Below are positions 27,060 through 36,960 of a DNA stretch of 64,000 bases, one piece after another. Under the pieces are notes generated by a model. It searched no databases, was not told the DNA's origin, and was given only the letters and a program-made list of their open reading frames with translations. How positions within the stretch are numbered: position 1 is the first letter of the stretch; every line of letters starts with the position of its first letter. The translations under genes were made by a program, and so were the position numbers. Location of the stretch: positions 292,226 to 356,225 of the forward strand of contig NZ_FNDB01000003.1 of NCBI RefSeq assembly GCF_900099915.1, given 5' to 3'. The DNA is from Flavobacterium omnivorum. Lineage in GTDB: Bacteria; Bacteroidota; Bacteroidia; Flavobacteriales; Flavobacteriaceae.

Positions 27060-28730
27060 CTACCAGAAAATCGTATAGAAAGCGGCAATTAGCGAAAGTA
27101 CAATCAACATTCCGACTGTAAAACCTGGTGACATTTTAAACATGGTACGGTCAATTTCCAGACCATTTGTTTTAACGCCTCTCGCTGTTTCATACATACT
27201 AATGGTGTACATTCCGATAACGCAAATCAAGAAAACAAATCCCATGCGATCAATAAAAGGAATTTCATAGACACCATTCCCATTTGGAACTGAAAAACCG
27301 GTAGAATGAAGGAACGATAAATCTACAAAAGCCGGCATGAATTTGAACAGGATAGAAAACATAAATCCACCAATTGTTGCAAACAAAGCCGCATTAGAAG
27401 TTGTTTTTTTCCAAAAGAATCCTAAAATAAACATGGCAAAAACACCCGGACTTACAAAACCCGTATATTCCTGAATGTATTGAAATCCTCCTTTTTTATC
27501 AATTCCAAGAAAAGGCGCTACAACAACTGCAATTAACATCGCCACTACAATAGCTTTCTTCCCCACATTAACTAATGTCTTTTCATCGGCATCTACATTC
27601 AATTTTGTTTTGTAAATATCCAACGTAAAAATTGTAGCAATACTATTTGCTTTTCCAGCCAAAGAGGCAACAATTGCCGCAGTCAGCGCTGCAAATGAAA
27701 GTCCTTTTAGGCCTACGGGAAGCAAATTTAACAAAACTGGATACGCACGATCAGGATTTACTGTACCATCTTGCAACATTTCAGCACCAAAATGTCCGTT
27801 CTGATACAATATAAAAGCAGCTATTCCGGGCAAAACAACAATTATAGGCATTAGCAATTTCAAGAAAGCAGCAAACAAAATTCCATTTCTAGCTGTTTTT
27901 AAATCTGCCCCCAACGCACGTTGCGTGATGTATTGGTTACATCCCCAATAATTTAAATTGATGATTAACATTCCTCCTATCAAAACTGACAATCCTGGTA
28001 AATCCATATAATTAGGATTCGTTTTTTCAAAAATCATGTGAAAATGGTCGTTTGCATGAGTCGTCATCAAATTGAACCCATTTATAACTCCCGTAGAACC
28101 AAATTCTTCGGCTACTAAATTCAATGCCAAATAAGTAGTTACCAATCCGCCCAAGATCAAAAAGAAAACTTGAACCACATCCGTGTATCCAATCACTTTC
28201 ATTCCTCCTAGCGTAATCATCACAGCAAAAAACGCTAAGAAAATCATACACAAAGTAATGTCCAGGCCAGAAATGCTACTTATCGCTAAAGCGCCCAAAT
28301 ATAATATAGAGGTAAGATTGACCAAGACATACAACAACAACCAAAAAACAGCCATAATCATAGCAACATTACTGTTATACCTTTGATTAAGGTATTGTGG
28401 CATGGTGAAAATTTTATTTTTCAAATATACCGGAATAAAGAAAATGGCAACAATAATCAGAGTAAAAGCCGCCATCCATTCATACGTAGCAATCGCCAGT
28501 CCCATTTTGAAACCGCTCCCACTCATTCCTATAAATTGCTCCGCACTAATATTACTGGCAATTAATGATGCGCCAATGGCCCACCAAGTGAGTGATCCTT
28601 CTGCTAAGAAATAATCTTTACTGCTCGTTTCTTCTTTCTTTTTCTTCCTATAAATCCATATTCCATAACTGACGATCAGGATAAAATAGAAGAAAAAGAC
28701 AATATAATCTTGGATTGCTAAAGTTTGCAT
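27060..28730 (-). CDS. Sodium/sugar symporter, SSS family (vSGLT-like)
   Basis: 556 residues with about 14 transmembrane helices. It is an inner-membrane sodium-coupled importer, here probably for galactose or glucose. Family features: AIGASLIASNISAEQFIGMSG (sodium-site helix TM1), SIL-rich TM3-TM5, LNYWGCNQYITQRALGA and the AALTAAIVASLAGKANSIATI helix with the paired-Ser sodium ligands. It is the last gene of the leftward galactose operon, 31 bp after galT, and ends at a strong terminator. The substrate is inferred from the gal genes, not from residues. Confidence 0.93.
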   Translation of the reverse strand: MQTLAIQDYIVFFFYFILIVSYGIWIYRKKKKEETSSKDYFLAEGSLTWWAIGASLIASNISAEQFIGMSGSGFKMGLAIATYEWMAAFTLIIVAIFFIPVYLKNKIFTMPQYLNQRYNSNVAMIMAVFWLLLYVLVNLTSILYLGALAISSISGLDITLCMIFLAFFAVMITLGGMKVIGYTDVVQVFFLILGGLVTTYLALNLVAEEFGSTGVINGFNLMTTHANDHFHMIFEKTNPNYMDLPGLSVLIGGMLIINLNYWGCNQYITQRALGADLKTARNGILFAAFLKLLMPIIVVLPGIAAFILYQNGHFGAEMLQDGTVNPDRAYPVLLNLLPVGLKGLSFAALTAAIVASLAGKANSIATIFTLDIYKTKLNVDADEKTLVNVGKKAIVVAMLIAVVVAPFLGIDKKGGFQYIQEYTGFVSPGVFAMFILGFFWKKTTSNAALFATIGGFMFSILFKFMPAFVDLSFLHSTGFSVPNGNGVYEIPFIDRMGFVFLICVIGMYTISMYETARGVKTNGLEIDRTMFKMSPGFTVGMLIVLSLIAAFYTIFW

Positions 28731-28761
28731 TGGTTAAATGTATTTGGTTATTGGTTAATGG

Positions 28762-29811
28762 TTATCTATTTTTATAATGAACGTTCGACTGTTCCCTTAA
28801 AAAGGCAGCACTTTTCTCCGGCGTGATGTCTCTTTGTGATTCTCCCATCATTTCATACCCTACCATAAATTTCTTTACGGTAGCAGAGCGCAGCAATGGC
28901 GGATAAAAATGCATGTGAAAATGCCATTCCGGATGCAATTCTCCGTCTGTAGGCGATTGATGAATTCCGGATGAATACGGGAAAGACGTTTCAAAAAGGT
29001 TGTCGTACTTGGTCGTCAATTGTTTTAAAATAACCGCAAAATCGGTTACTTCTGTTTCCGTAAAATCCGTTATTTTACTTATATTTCGTTTGCTGACAAT
29101 CATAGTTTCATAAGGCCAAATCGCCCAAAAAGGAACCAATACCACAAAATGATCATTCTCAATCACAATGCGTGCATCTAACTTCAACTCTTCTTTTACA
29201 TACTCTTCTAAAAGAGTTTTGTTATGTTTGTCAAAATAGGCTTTCAGGTTATTTTGCGTTTTCTCTACCTCGGTTGGCAACGAAGATTGCGCCCAAATTT
29301 GTCCGTGTGGATGCGGATTACTGCAACCCATAACACTTCCTTTATTTTCGAAAATCTGAACATGGTTGATATAATCTACATTCCCTAAATCTGTATATTC
29401 TTTTTGCCACGTATGAATGATATTTTCAATCGCTTCAACTGGCATTTCTGGCAAGGTCAAATTGTGTTTTGGCGAAAAGCAAACCACTCTAGAAATTCCT
29501 CTTTCTGGTTTTGCTCTAAAAAAAGTTGCACTACTATTTTCTTCAAAAGCAATTTCTTCTTGCTTTAAAGCAGCAAAATCATTTTCAAAAACAAAAGAAC
29601 TTTCATAATCCGGATTGACCATTCCATTCGCTCGAACATTTCCTGGACACAAATAACAAGTTGGGTCATATTCCGGCAATGCATCCGAAGGTACTGTTTC
29701 ATTTTGTCCTTGCCAAGGACGTTTCGAACGGTGTGGAGAAACCAGCACCCATTCGTTGATTAACGGATTATAACGTCTGTGCGGATCTTCGTTGATGTCA
29801 AAATTTTTCAT
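28762..29811 (-). CDS. galT: UDP-glucose:hexose-1-phosphate uridylyltransferase
   Basis: 349 residues. It exchanges UMP between UDP-glucose and galactose-1-phosphate in the Leloir pathway. The catalytic motif GCSNPHPHGQIWA carries the nucleophilic His of HPH. The N-terminal RRYNPLINEWVLVSPHR and the zinc-site Cys pair CYLCPGN are also present. The C-terminal half has HFHMHFYPPLLRS. It starts at the base after galK's stop with no gap, so translation is likely coupled. Confidence 0.96.
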   Translation of the reverse strand: MKNFDINEDPHRRYNPLINEWVLVSPHRSKRPWQGQNETVPSDALPEYDPTCYLCPGNVRANGMVNPDYESSFVFENDFAALKQEEIAFEENSSATFFRAKPERGISRVVCFSPKHNLTLPEMPVEAIENIIHTWQKEYTDLGNVDYINHVQIFENKGSVMGCSNPHPHGQIWAQSSLPTEVEKTQNNLKAYFDKHNKTLLEEYVKEELKLDARIVIENDHFVVLVPFWAIWPYETMIVSKRNISKITDFTETEVTDFAVILKQLTTKYDNLFETSFPYSSGIHQSPTDGELHPEWHFHMHFYPPLLRSATVKKFMVGYEMMGESQRDITPEKSAAFLREQSNVHYKNR

Positions 29812-30981
29812 TTATTTCGCAATATAAAGTGATGTTCCGTTTCCAATTTTTACATCGTAAATTTTTAATTCTATTCCAAATTTATCTAAATAAAGAGTAG
29901 AAAGCTGTTGTTTAATTCGCTCTTCTTGTCCTTTTTTAATCAAATTAATGGTACAACCGCCAAAACCGCCGCCCATTAATCGAGAGCCTATCACTGATTT
30001 ATCTTCTTTCACCGTGTGTACTAAAAAATCTAATTCGGCACAACTTACTTCATAATCCAATGATAAACCTTCGTGCGTTTCGAACATTAATTTACCCAAG
30101 GTTTCGATATCTCCTTTGTCCAAAGCATCACAAGCCTGAGTTACTCGTTTGATTTCTTTTACAACAAAAAGACACCTTTTATAAACATTGGCGCTCATTA
30201 CATGCTGCAATTCTAAAACATGTTGTTCGTTACAATCTCTAAAACTAGTTATCTCAGGAAAATTACTTTTTATAATCGCAATACCTTCTTCACATTGCTG
30301 CCTTCTCTCATTATAAGCCGATGTCATTAAGGAATGTTTCACGTTCGAATCGAATAAAATTAAGGAATAATCATTAAAATTAGCCTCATGGTATTCGAAT
30401 TCCAAAGTTCTGCAGTCAATTTTTATGACTTTATTTTCTAAACCCATCACACTGGAAAACTGGTCCATAATTCCGCAATTGATTCCTACCCAATGTTCCG
30501 CTTTTTGTCCCATAAGAGCAATATCTATGGTTCTAATTTTCAAATCGAAGAGTTCATTTAAACCAAACAAAAAGCCACATTCTAAAGCTGCCGAAGATGA
30601 CAAACCGGAACCAACTGGAATATTACTACTAAAAACACAATTGAAACCCTCCACGGAATAACCGTTCATTTTCAACTGATTCAGAACACCACGCAGGTAA
30701 TTTGTCCAAACACTATCCGTCTGCTTTTGATCGTCATTTACACAAACTTCGAACTCGTCGTTCAAATCTATGGCCACAATTTTAGCTGTATCCGAATTGT
30801 TTTTTTCGAAAGCAAAACAAATAATTTTATCGATTGCTGCAGGCAAAACAAAACCATCGTTATAATCAATATGTTCCCCGATAATATTGATTCTTCCAGG
30901 CGAAAGAACCGTTTTTGATGGTTCTGAGCCAAAAGTCTGATGAAAAAAATCAGTTGTTTTGTGTATTAAAATGTCATTCAT
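29812..30981 (-). CDS. galK: Galactokinase
   Basis: 389 residues, GHMP kinase fold. It phosphorylates galactose at C1. Signatures: GRINIIGEHIDYNDGFVLP (galactokinase signature), IPVGSGLSSSAALECGF (ATP P-loop), and GSRLMGGGFGGCTINLI near the C-terminus. The Asp base lies within GIMDQFSSVMG. Normal length. Next to galT in the leftward operon; no epimerase gene (galE) is present in the window. Confidence 0.97.
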   Translation of the reverse strand: MNDILIHKTTDFFHQTFGSEPSKTVLSPGRINIIGEHIDYNDGFVLPAAIDKIICFAFEKNNSDTAKIVAIDLNDEFEVCVNDDQKQTDSVWTNYLRGVLNQLKMNGYSVEGFNCVFSSNIPVGSGLSSSAALECGFLFGLNELFDLKIRTIDIALMGQKAEHWVGINCGIMDQFSSVMGLENKVIKIDCRTLEFEYHEANFNDYSLILFDSNVKHSLMTSAYNERRQQCEEGIAIIKSNFPEITSFRDCNEQHVLELQHVMSANVYKRCLFVVKEIKRVTQACDALDKGDIETLGKLMFETHEGLSLDYEVSCAELDFLVHTVKEDKSVIGSRLMGGGFGGCTINLIKKGQEERIKQQLSTLYLDKFGIELKIYDVKIGNGTSLYIAK

Positions 30982-31075
30982 GATTTAAAAATTATCCATT
31001 CCCTTTTTTTAGGAACTCGCTGTTATTATTGTTATTTTTTTAAAATATTCTGTAAAAATTATATGGATTTTTCGT

Positions 31076-33502
31076 CTATTTCAAGGCATTCAATGTCAAT
31101 TTTCCGCTCTTAAGCCCTGCTCCATTCACCTCAAGTTTTATATCGCCAGCAGTTATAGTCGATTTTACTAGCACTACCAATTTACCGCTAAACAATTTCA
31201 TGGTATCTTTATTAAACATTTCAAGCGAAGTGGCATCGCCATTGCAAGCCGCTCTGTAAGTACCCGCTCCAGTAACCTTGAATTTTAGCTGGTTCGTCGC
31301 CGTAGGGCAAGGAATTCCGTTTTTATCCACTACCGATACAGTTACAAAAGAAATATCCTCGCCATTGGCAGTGATTGTCTTTCGATCTGCGTTTAGAACA
31401 ATTTGGCAAGGCTTACCAGCAGTACGTACTTCTTGTTCTGCAACGGCTTTCCCATTGTCATCAAAAGCCACTACTTTTACCTTTCCCGGCTCATATTTTA
31501 CATCCATCCACATCAGACGGTAACGATTTTGTGGAGTGTTTTTGTTTTTTTTCTGGACTCCCATACTTTTGCCATTGATAAAAAGTTCTGCGCTGTTGTA
31601 GTTCGTATATACAAAAACGGGGGTAATCTCTCCTTCACGGCCTTCCCAGTTCCAATGCGGTAAAATATGCAGAGTGGGTTCCTTCGTATTCCAACGGCTT
31701 CGGTATAAATAATAGCGGTCTTTAGGCAAACCCGCTAAATCGTTAATCCCAAAATAAGAACTTCGGGACGGCCAGCTTTCATCATAAGGCGTAGGTTCTC
31801 CTAAATAATCAAAACCGGTCCAAACAAACTCACCAATCACCCAAGGCTTATCATCTTGAAGTACAAAATCTTCATCGGGCACATTAGACCAGCTACAGGC
31901 TTCTAAATCATAAGAGGAAGATTGAAAATCAGGATATTGTTTCATTTTTTCCTGAACGACAGGGAATTTATAAATCCCTCTAGAGCTAACCGTTGAAGCG
32001 GTTTCTGAACCTAAAATAAACCCTTGCGGAAATTTTTTATAGGCTTCATCGTATAAATGTACCCGATAATTCAACCCTGGAATATCTAGCAAAGCGCCAA
32101 AACCAGATTCAATAGTTGCTTTTACTTGATCCATACCAACTGTAACGGGACGAGTTGGGTCTTCCCTATGAAAAATTTCTTGTAGCCATTTTGCGCGTTT
32201 CACTCCTTCTTCTCCCCATTGATCCGGCACTTCGTTTCCAGAACTCCACATCACAATCGAAGGATGATTTCGTGTCGCTTGTACTAAATTGACGATGTCT
32301 TTTTCGGCATATTCCTCAAAAAATCGATGATAGCCATTTTCTACTTTTGGCTTTGCCCATTCATCAAAACTCTCTGCTAAAAATAGAAAACCCATTTCAT
32401 CCGCCAGTTCCAATTGCTCGAAAGAAGGCATGTTATGCGAGCTGCGAATCGCATTACAGCCCATATCTTTCAATATGGTCATTTGCCTGCGCAACGCCGC
32501 TTTATTTACTGCAACTCCCAGCGGACCCAAATCGTGGTGTAGACAAACGCCTTTAAATTTGGTACTCTTTCCATTTAGGCTAAAGCCTTTATTGGCCTCG
32601 TATTTTATTTCTCGAATACCAAAAACAGTTGTATTCTCATCTTTAAGTTCATTTCCAACATACAATTGGGAAACTGCTTTATACAAATAAGGAGTTTCGG
32701 GACTCCACAATTTTGGCTTTACTACCTTTATATTTTGATCAAATTCTTTTCCGAATTGAATAGTCGACTCCGAAGAATTTAGTTTATGTCCTTCGGCATC
32801 AAAAATAGTGGTGACTAAACGCGTATTTTCGCCGGAGACTTTAGTTTTAATGTTGACTTTTGCCAATTCTTCACTGATAAAAGGTGTCTTTATAAACTGT
32901 CCCCATTGGTCAATACTTTCATTATTTTTTATAATAACACTTACATTTCGATACAATCCTGCACCCGGATACCAGCGAGAAGCAAATTCTTTATTGGTTA
33001 GTTTTACTGATAACGTGTTGGCTCCTTCTTGTATAAATTGGGAAACATCAAAATAGAAATAACTATAGCCATAGGCCCATTCTCCCACTTTTTTTCCGTT
33101 TAAATAGATTTGAGGCTCGCTCATCGCACCTTCAAAAAGTAAAATTATTTTTTTGCCTTTTACATCTTTAGGCAAGTTGAATGTATTGCGGTACCAAGCA
33201 GTTCCAATATGCGGCAAAGCGCCTGTTCGTCCTGTTTTTTCGGTAGCTATGGTTTCTCCATTTTGAACAATAGCAACTTTTTGTATGTCTACATTTTTAT
33301 CAAAAGGTCCGTAAATGGCCCAATCATGCGGAACGGTTACAGATTCCCATTTCGAATCATTAAAATTTACTTTATGTGCCGCTTCAAAATCGCCTTTTTG
33401 AAATTTCCAATTGGCTTTTAGCACTTTAACTTCTCGTGATTGAGACAAAGCAACTTGTGTACATGCTAAAATCACAACAAGAAAACATATCAATTTCTTC
33501 AT
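31076..33502 (-). CDS. Beta-galactosidase, glycoside hydrolase family 2
   Basis: 808 residues with a cleavable signal peptide (MKKLICFLVVILACTQVALS-Q), so it is probably periplasmic. Domains: N-terminal jelly-roll sugar-binding domain (about 25-190), an Ig-like domain (about 195-300), the TIM barrel (about 305-600) and C-terminal beta domains. The acid/base Glu lies in MWSSGNEVP (near residue 417) and the likely nucleophile in FILGSETAS (near 498); VIGEFVWTGFDYLGEPTPYD follows. It would release galactose from the oligosaccharides made by the two upstream GH53 enzymes. Beta-glucuronidase is the main alternative in GH2; the gal context argues for galactosidase. Confidence 0.92.
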   Translation of the reverse strand: MKKLICFLVVILACTQVALSQSREVKVLKANWKFQKGDFEAAHKVNFNDSKWESVTVPHDWAIYGPFDKNVDIQKVAIVQNGETIATEKTGRTGALPHIGTAWYRNTFNLPKDVKGKKIILLFEGAMSEPQIYLNGKKVGEWAYGYSYFYFDVSQFIQEGANTLSVKLTNKEFASRWYPGAGLYRNVSVIIKNNESIDQWGQFIKTPFISEELAKVNIKTKVSGENTRLVTTIFDAEGHKLNSSESTIQFGKEFDQNIKVVKPKLWSPETPYLYKAVSQLYVGNELKDENTTVFGIREIKYEANKGFSLNGKSTKFKGVCLHHDLGPLGVAVNKAALRRQMTILKDMGCNAIRSSHNMPSFEQLELADEMGFLFLAESFDEWAKPKVENGYHRFFEEYAEKDIVNLVQATRNHPSIVMWSSGNEVPDQWGEEGVKRAKWLQEIFHREDPTRPVTVGMDQVKATIESGFGALLDIPGLNYRVHLYDEAYKKFPQGFILGSETASTVSSRGIYKFPVVQEKMKQYPDFQSSSYDLEACSWSNVPDEDFVLQDDKPWVIGEFVWTGFDYLGEPTPYDESWPSRSSYFGINDLAGLPKDRYYLYRSRWNTKEPTLHILPHWNWEGREGEITPVFVYTNYNSAELFINGKSMGVQKKNKNTPQNRYRLMWMDVKYEPGKVKVVAFDDNGKAVAEQEVRTAGKPCQIVLNADRKTITANGEDISFVTVSVVDKNGIPCPTATNQLKFKVTGAGTYRAACNGDATSLEMFNKDTMKLFSGKLVVLVKSTITAGDIKLEVNGAGLKSGKLTLNALK

Positions 33503-33532
33503 TTTTATAATAAATTAGAATTTATTTTTTTG

Positions 33533-33697
33533 AAACACATAAGTCATTTAAGCTTTTAATTTGAGTAATTAAAGTGAAAATCCTAGTGAATTTAAGTAAT
33601 ATCTGATGGCTTTGTAAAAAATAATTTCGGTCTATACTCCCCTTATACCTTTGACATAAGTCAACTGATTTTAAACACTTAAATGACTTATATGTTT
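33533..33697. repeat. 165-bp element with 20-bp terminal inverted repeats
   Basis: Arms 33533-33552 and 33678-33697 (AAACACATAAGTCATTTAAG and its complement) match at 19 of 20 positions. The element fills the gap between the first GH53 gene and the beta-galactosidase gene, and its right arm overlaps the GH53 stop codon. It contains no ORF. It resembles a short non-autonomous or REP-like flavobacterial repeat. No target-site duplication is evident. Confidence 0.6.
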
Positions 33698-34745
33698 ACA
33701 ATTCTTTAAACGCGTCTAATGCCATTGATGGTTTACCGTCAGATTGCCAAGCACTCAATGAATAACCGCTCCAACTTTTTTCTCCCTGCGGCTCCCAATA
33801 TATCACGCCAAGTCCTTTATTATTAGGCACAGCTTTTACCGCTTTGATTGTTGCTGCTAGCATCTCGTAGGTATTTTGCACTTTGTCATATTCACCACCA
33901 ACTTCAACAACCATAACTTCTTTGTTGTATCTGGCAACCATATCGTTTAGATTATACGCTAAATCCGAAATAGTTTCCGTGTAATCTTTCTTGATCCAAA
34001 AAGGGTAATAAGACAATCCAATCACATCGTACTTTACATTATTTGCTGTAGCATTATCAAAAAACCAGCGGAATTTTTCATTATTATTTCCTTCGTCAAG
34101 ATGAACAATTACTTTGATTTTAGCATCAATGGCTTTTGTTGCTTCATAGCCTTTATTGAGTAATTGTGCTAGTTGGCTCCAATTTTTGGTACTTCCTTCC
34201 GGCCACAACATTCCTCCTGGAATTTCATTTCCTACTTGAACCCATTCCGGAGTAACTCCAGCTGATTTTAAGGCACTCAAAACATCAAAAGTATGGTCGT
34301 ACACATCCATCATTAACTCCGGGAAAGTATGATTTTCCCATGCTTTTGGTTTAAATTGTTTAGCAGGATCGGCCCACGAATCACTATAATGGAAATCGAT
34401 CATGATACGCATTCCCATTTTTTGAGCACGTAAAGCCATGACAACAGTTTCTTTCTTGCTGCAATGTCCACTCGCTTTGTCATCATTTGGATTTACCCAA
34501 ACACGAAGACGAATGGTATTCATTCCTCTGTCCTTTAGGAGTTGCAAACAATCTTTTTCAGCGCCATCGGTATCGTAAAATTTATATCCTGTGGCTTCCA
34601 TCTGCGGCAACCATCCCACATCAGCTCCTTTTGCAAAAGAATTCTTGGCTGTTGATTGCACATTTTTAGATGTACTGCAAGAAAAAAGTAGTGAAACCAG
34701 TGCAGAAGTGACAACGAATCGGAAATACATCGGTATGTTTTTCAT
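33696..34745 (-). CDS. GH53 endo-beta-1,4-galactanase, lipoprotein (downstream copy)
   Basis: 349 residues. A lipoprotein signal (LVSLLFSCSTSKN, lipobox Cys near 23) suggests outer-membrane anchoring. The GH53 TIM barrel starts at FAKGADVGWLPQMEA and continues through GMNTIRLRVWVNP and IDFHYSDSWADP. The acid/base Glu is in VQVGNEIPGGMLWPEG (near residue 175) and the nucleophile in VMVVEVGGEYD (near 281). GH53 enzymes cut beta-1,4-galactan, the side chain of pectin type I arabinogalactan. It is a diverged tandem paralogue of the gene just upstream, 6 bp away. Confidence 0.93.
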   Translation of the reverse strand: MKNIPMYFRFVVTSALVSLLFSCSTSKNVQSTAKNSFAKGADVGWLPQMEATGYKFYDTDGAEKDCLQLLKDRGMNTIRLRVWVNPNDDKASGHCSKKETVVMALRAQKMGMRIMIDFHYSDSWADPAKQFKPKAWENHTFPELMMDVYDHTFDVLSALKSAGVTPEWVQVGNEIPGGMLWPEGSTKNWSQLAQLLNKGYEATKAIDAKIKVIVHLDEGNNNEKFRWFFDNATANNVKYDVIGLSYYPFWIKKDYTETISDLAYNLNDMVARYNKEVMVVEVGGEYDKVQNTYEMLAATIKAVKAVPNNKGLGVIYWEPQGEKSWSGYSLSAWQSDGKPSMALDAFKEL

Positions 34746-34751
34746 TTTAAA

Positions 34752-35852
34752 TTATTTATTAAACACCTGCAAAACAGGTAATGCTTTATTATTAAAATCA
34801 TAAAATGCTTGGTTTTCAAATGTAGATCCATTTGCGGCTTGATTCCCTTTGAAAGAAATCCATTCGCCTCCCCAATACGCAAATCCCAAACCGTACTCTG
34901 ACTCTTTTACGAGTGTTTTTACTGCCAAAACAAAGTTTTTTTGTCCATCAGGAGTCGCTGGGTAACCCGAAACGAGTTGCGAATCTAAACCCACTATATT
35001 ATTCGTCCAGTCATTATAGCCTAACGTAAAAGGATAAGCGGTTTCAGCAATAATCACTTTTTTACTGTATGTTTTTCCTAATGTATTAATGCCAGTTTTT
35101 ATAACTTCTAAATCTTTTCCGTGCCAAATGGGATAATACGACAGCCCAATGTAATCGTAATCTATACTTTTAATTTTGTTGAAAAACCAATTCGTATCCG
35201 AAGCTTTCACACCTGCATAATGAATCATGATTTTGGTATTTGGCGCTTTGGCACGAATAGTTGCGCTGGCAGTTGCCAATAAAGAAATACTTTGTACTTC
35301 TTGATTGATTAAATTTCCTTGTGGCCAAAGCAATCCGCTGTTTATTTCGTTCCCAATCTGGATAATATCTGGATTAATTTCAGTGAGTGTTGTCGAAGTA
35401 TAATTGGCAACAGCCGTTTTCAAATCGGTAAATGATAAATTTTTCCATTCTGCTGGCGTAGTTTGAACCGCAGGATCAGCCCAAGTATCCGAGTAATGTA
35501 CTGTTAGCCAAACTTTCAGTCCGGCTTGTTTGACGCGTTGCGAAAGCGCTTTAACTTCGGCCATACCAGAACGTCCATTTGCTGGATTTTTCCAAAGACG
35601 AATTCGAACCGTGTTACAACCCGCATTTTTCAGAGTTGTAATCATATCTTCTGCTTGGTTGTTGCTGTTGTATAAAACCGCCCCTGATGTTTCTATTTCC
35701 GGTAAAAAAGAAAGATCAGCACCTCTAATAAAAGAATCAACTGCAACTGGTGATTCTACTGCTGGCGTTTCTGCTGAATCATTACTATTAGAACAGGAAA
35801 AAAGAAGTACAAAAAGAGTCAAGAACCCTGAAATTAGAATATTTTTTTTCAT
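34752..35852 (-). CDS. GH53 endo-beta-1,4-galactanase, lipoprotein (upstream copy)
   Basis: 366 residues. The lipoprotein signal ends at LLFSCSNSND. The mature start is FIRGADLSFLPEIETSG, followed by the barrel motifs NTVRIRLWKNP and VHYSDTWADP. Catalytic residues: acid/base in IIQIGNEINSGLLWPQG (near residue 168), nucleophile in VIIAETAYPF (near 269). C-terminal GFAYWGGEWI is typical of GH53. It shares the fold but has only moderate similarity to the next gene, so the two probably differ in substrate size or cell position. It starts 1 bp after galM. Confidence 0.93.
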   Translation of the reverse strand: MKKNILISGFLTLFVLLFSCSNSNDSAETPAVESPVAVDSFIRGADLSFLPEIETSGAVLYNSNNQAEDMITTLKNAGCNTVRIRLWKNPANGRSGMAEVKALSQRVKQAGLKVWLTVHYSDTWADPAVQTTPAEWKNLSFTDLKTAVANYTSTTLTEINPDIIQIGNEINSGLLWPQGNLINQEVQSISLLATASATIRAKAPNTKIMIHYAGVKASDTNWFFNKIKSIDYDYIGLSYYPIWHGKDLEVIKTGINTLGKTYSKKVIIAETAYPFTLGYNDWTNNIVGLDSQLVSGYPATPDGQKNFVLAVKTLVKESEYGLGFAYWGGEWISFKGNQAANGSTFENQAFYDFNNKALPVLQVFNK

Positions 35853-35853
35853 C

Positions 35854-36906
35854 TTAAAAAGATTGAAATTTATAAATAGTTTTATGATAATATAATTCTC
35901 CTTTTCTCAAAACAGAAGATGGGAAATGTTCGTGATTAGGCGCATCAGGGAAATTTTGAGTCTCAAAGCAAATACCGCTTGTGGGATGATAAGTAGCATT
36001 TTCTTTCCCTTTTATTGTATTATAACAATTTCCGCCAACATAGATGTGAACCGCAGGCTGATTAGTATAAACAGACATCTTCAATGTTTTGTCACTATTA
36101 TAAAGAGACGCTGCGTATTCCTTTTCCTTGTTTAAAACGAAAGTAGTGTCAATTTTTGACGGACAGGTTCTGGCCGAGGTGAAATCAAAAGGACAATTAG
36201 CAACATTCAGAAACCGTCCCGTAGGGATTCCCGAAGTTGCGGTTTCCAATATTCGTTGAGAATTTACACGCATTTCCTGATTAGTAACGGAGGATTGATG
36301 ACCATCAAGATTGAAATAACTGTGGTGCGTTAAATTTATAACGGTATCTTCTGTTGTGCTGGCGATGTATTCTATAATTAATTCATTATCGTCAGAGAGC
36401 ATATAAGTCAAATCAACCGACAGTTCACCTGGAAAATACTCCTCATTATCCGCACTTACACACGTAAAAGTTACTGAAGGATTTTTGCCTTCACTGTACT
36501 TTTTTATTTTCCAATTTTTCTGGCTAAAGCCAATGGTGCCGCCATGCAATGAATTCTCATTGTTGTTTTTATTAAGGCAATTTGTTTTTCCGTTCAGTTT
36601 AAATTCGCCTTCATTTATTCTTCCGGCAAATCGCCCTACGGTTGCTCCAAGATAAGGCGCGCTTTCTAAATTAAAGGACTGCATGTAGGCCTCTAAAGTG
36701 TCAAAACCTAAAACCACATCTACCAGATCTCCATTTTTTAATGGAACTTTTAAGGAAGTAAGTGTAGCACCATAACCCATCACTTTCATTTGTATACCAT
36801 TCTTGTTTGTAAGTTCACATACAGAAACCTCTTCCCCATCTGGCATCAAACCAAATGATTCCATTGCATAATTGGTTTTAAAATGTGATATGTGTTTTAT
36901 TTTCAT
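35854..36906 (-). CDS. galM: Aldose 1-epimerase (galactose mutarotase)
   Basis: 350 residues. It interconverts the anomers of galactose, feeding alpha-galactose to GalK. The catalytic His is in NLTHHSYFNLDGH, another conserved His in ENSLHGGTIGF, and the catalytic Glu in GICFETQNFPDAPNH near the C-terminus. No signal peptide, so it acts in the cytoplasm. It is the first gene of the operon, with a TACTTTTG box about 26 bp upstream and the GntR-type operator candidate beyond it. Confidence 0.95.
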   Translation of the reverse strand: MKIKHISHFKTNYAMESFGLMPDGEEVSVCELTNKNGIQMKVMGYGATLTSLKVPLKNGDLVDVVLGFDTLEAYMQSFNLESAPYLGATVGRFAGRINEGEFKLNGKTNCLNKNNNENSLHGGTIGFSQKNWKIKKYSEGKNPSVTFTCVSADNEEYFPGELSVDLTYMLSDDNELIIEYIASTTEDTVINLTHHSYFNLDGHQSSVTNQEMRVNSQRILETATSGIPTGRFLNVANCPFDFTSARTCPSKIDTTFVLNKEKEYAASLYNSDKTLKMSVYTNQPAVHIYVGGNCYNTIKGKENATYHPTSGICFETQNFPDAPNHEHFPSSVLRKGELYYHKTIYKFQSF

Positions 36907-36931
36907 GGTTTAATTATGAAATGTGAAAAAC

Positions 36932-36939
36932 CAAAAGTA
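36932..36939 (-). promoter_or_regulatory. -7 box of the galactan/galactose operon
   Basis: TACTTTTG on the minus strand, 26 bp before galM. No TTG lies at -33; the ACTGGTA repeats occupy that region instead, which would suit an activator-dependent promoter. Confidence 0.45.
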
Positions 36940-36960
36940 AAATATTTGTTACCATTAACA

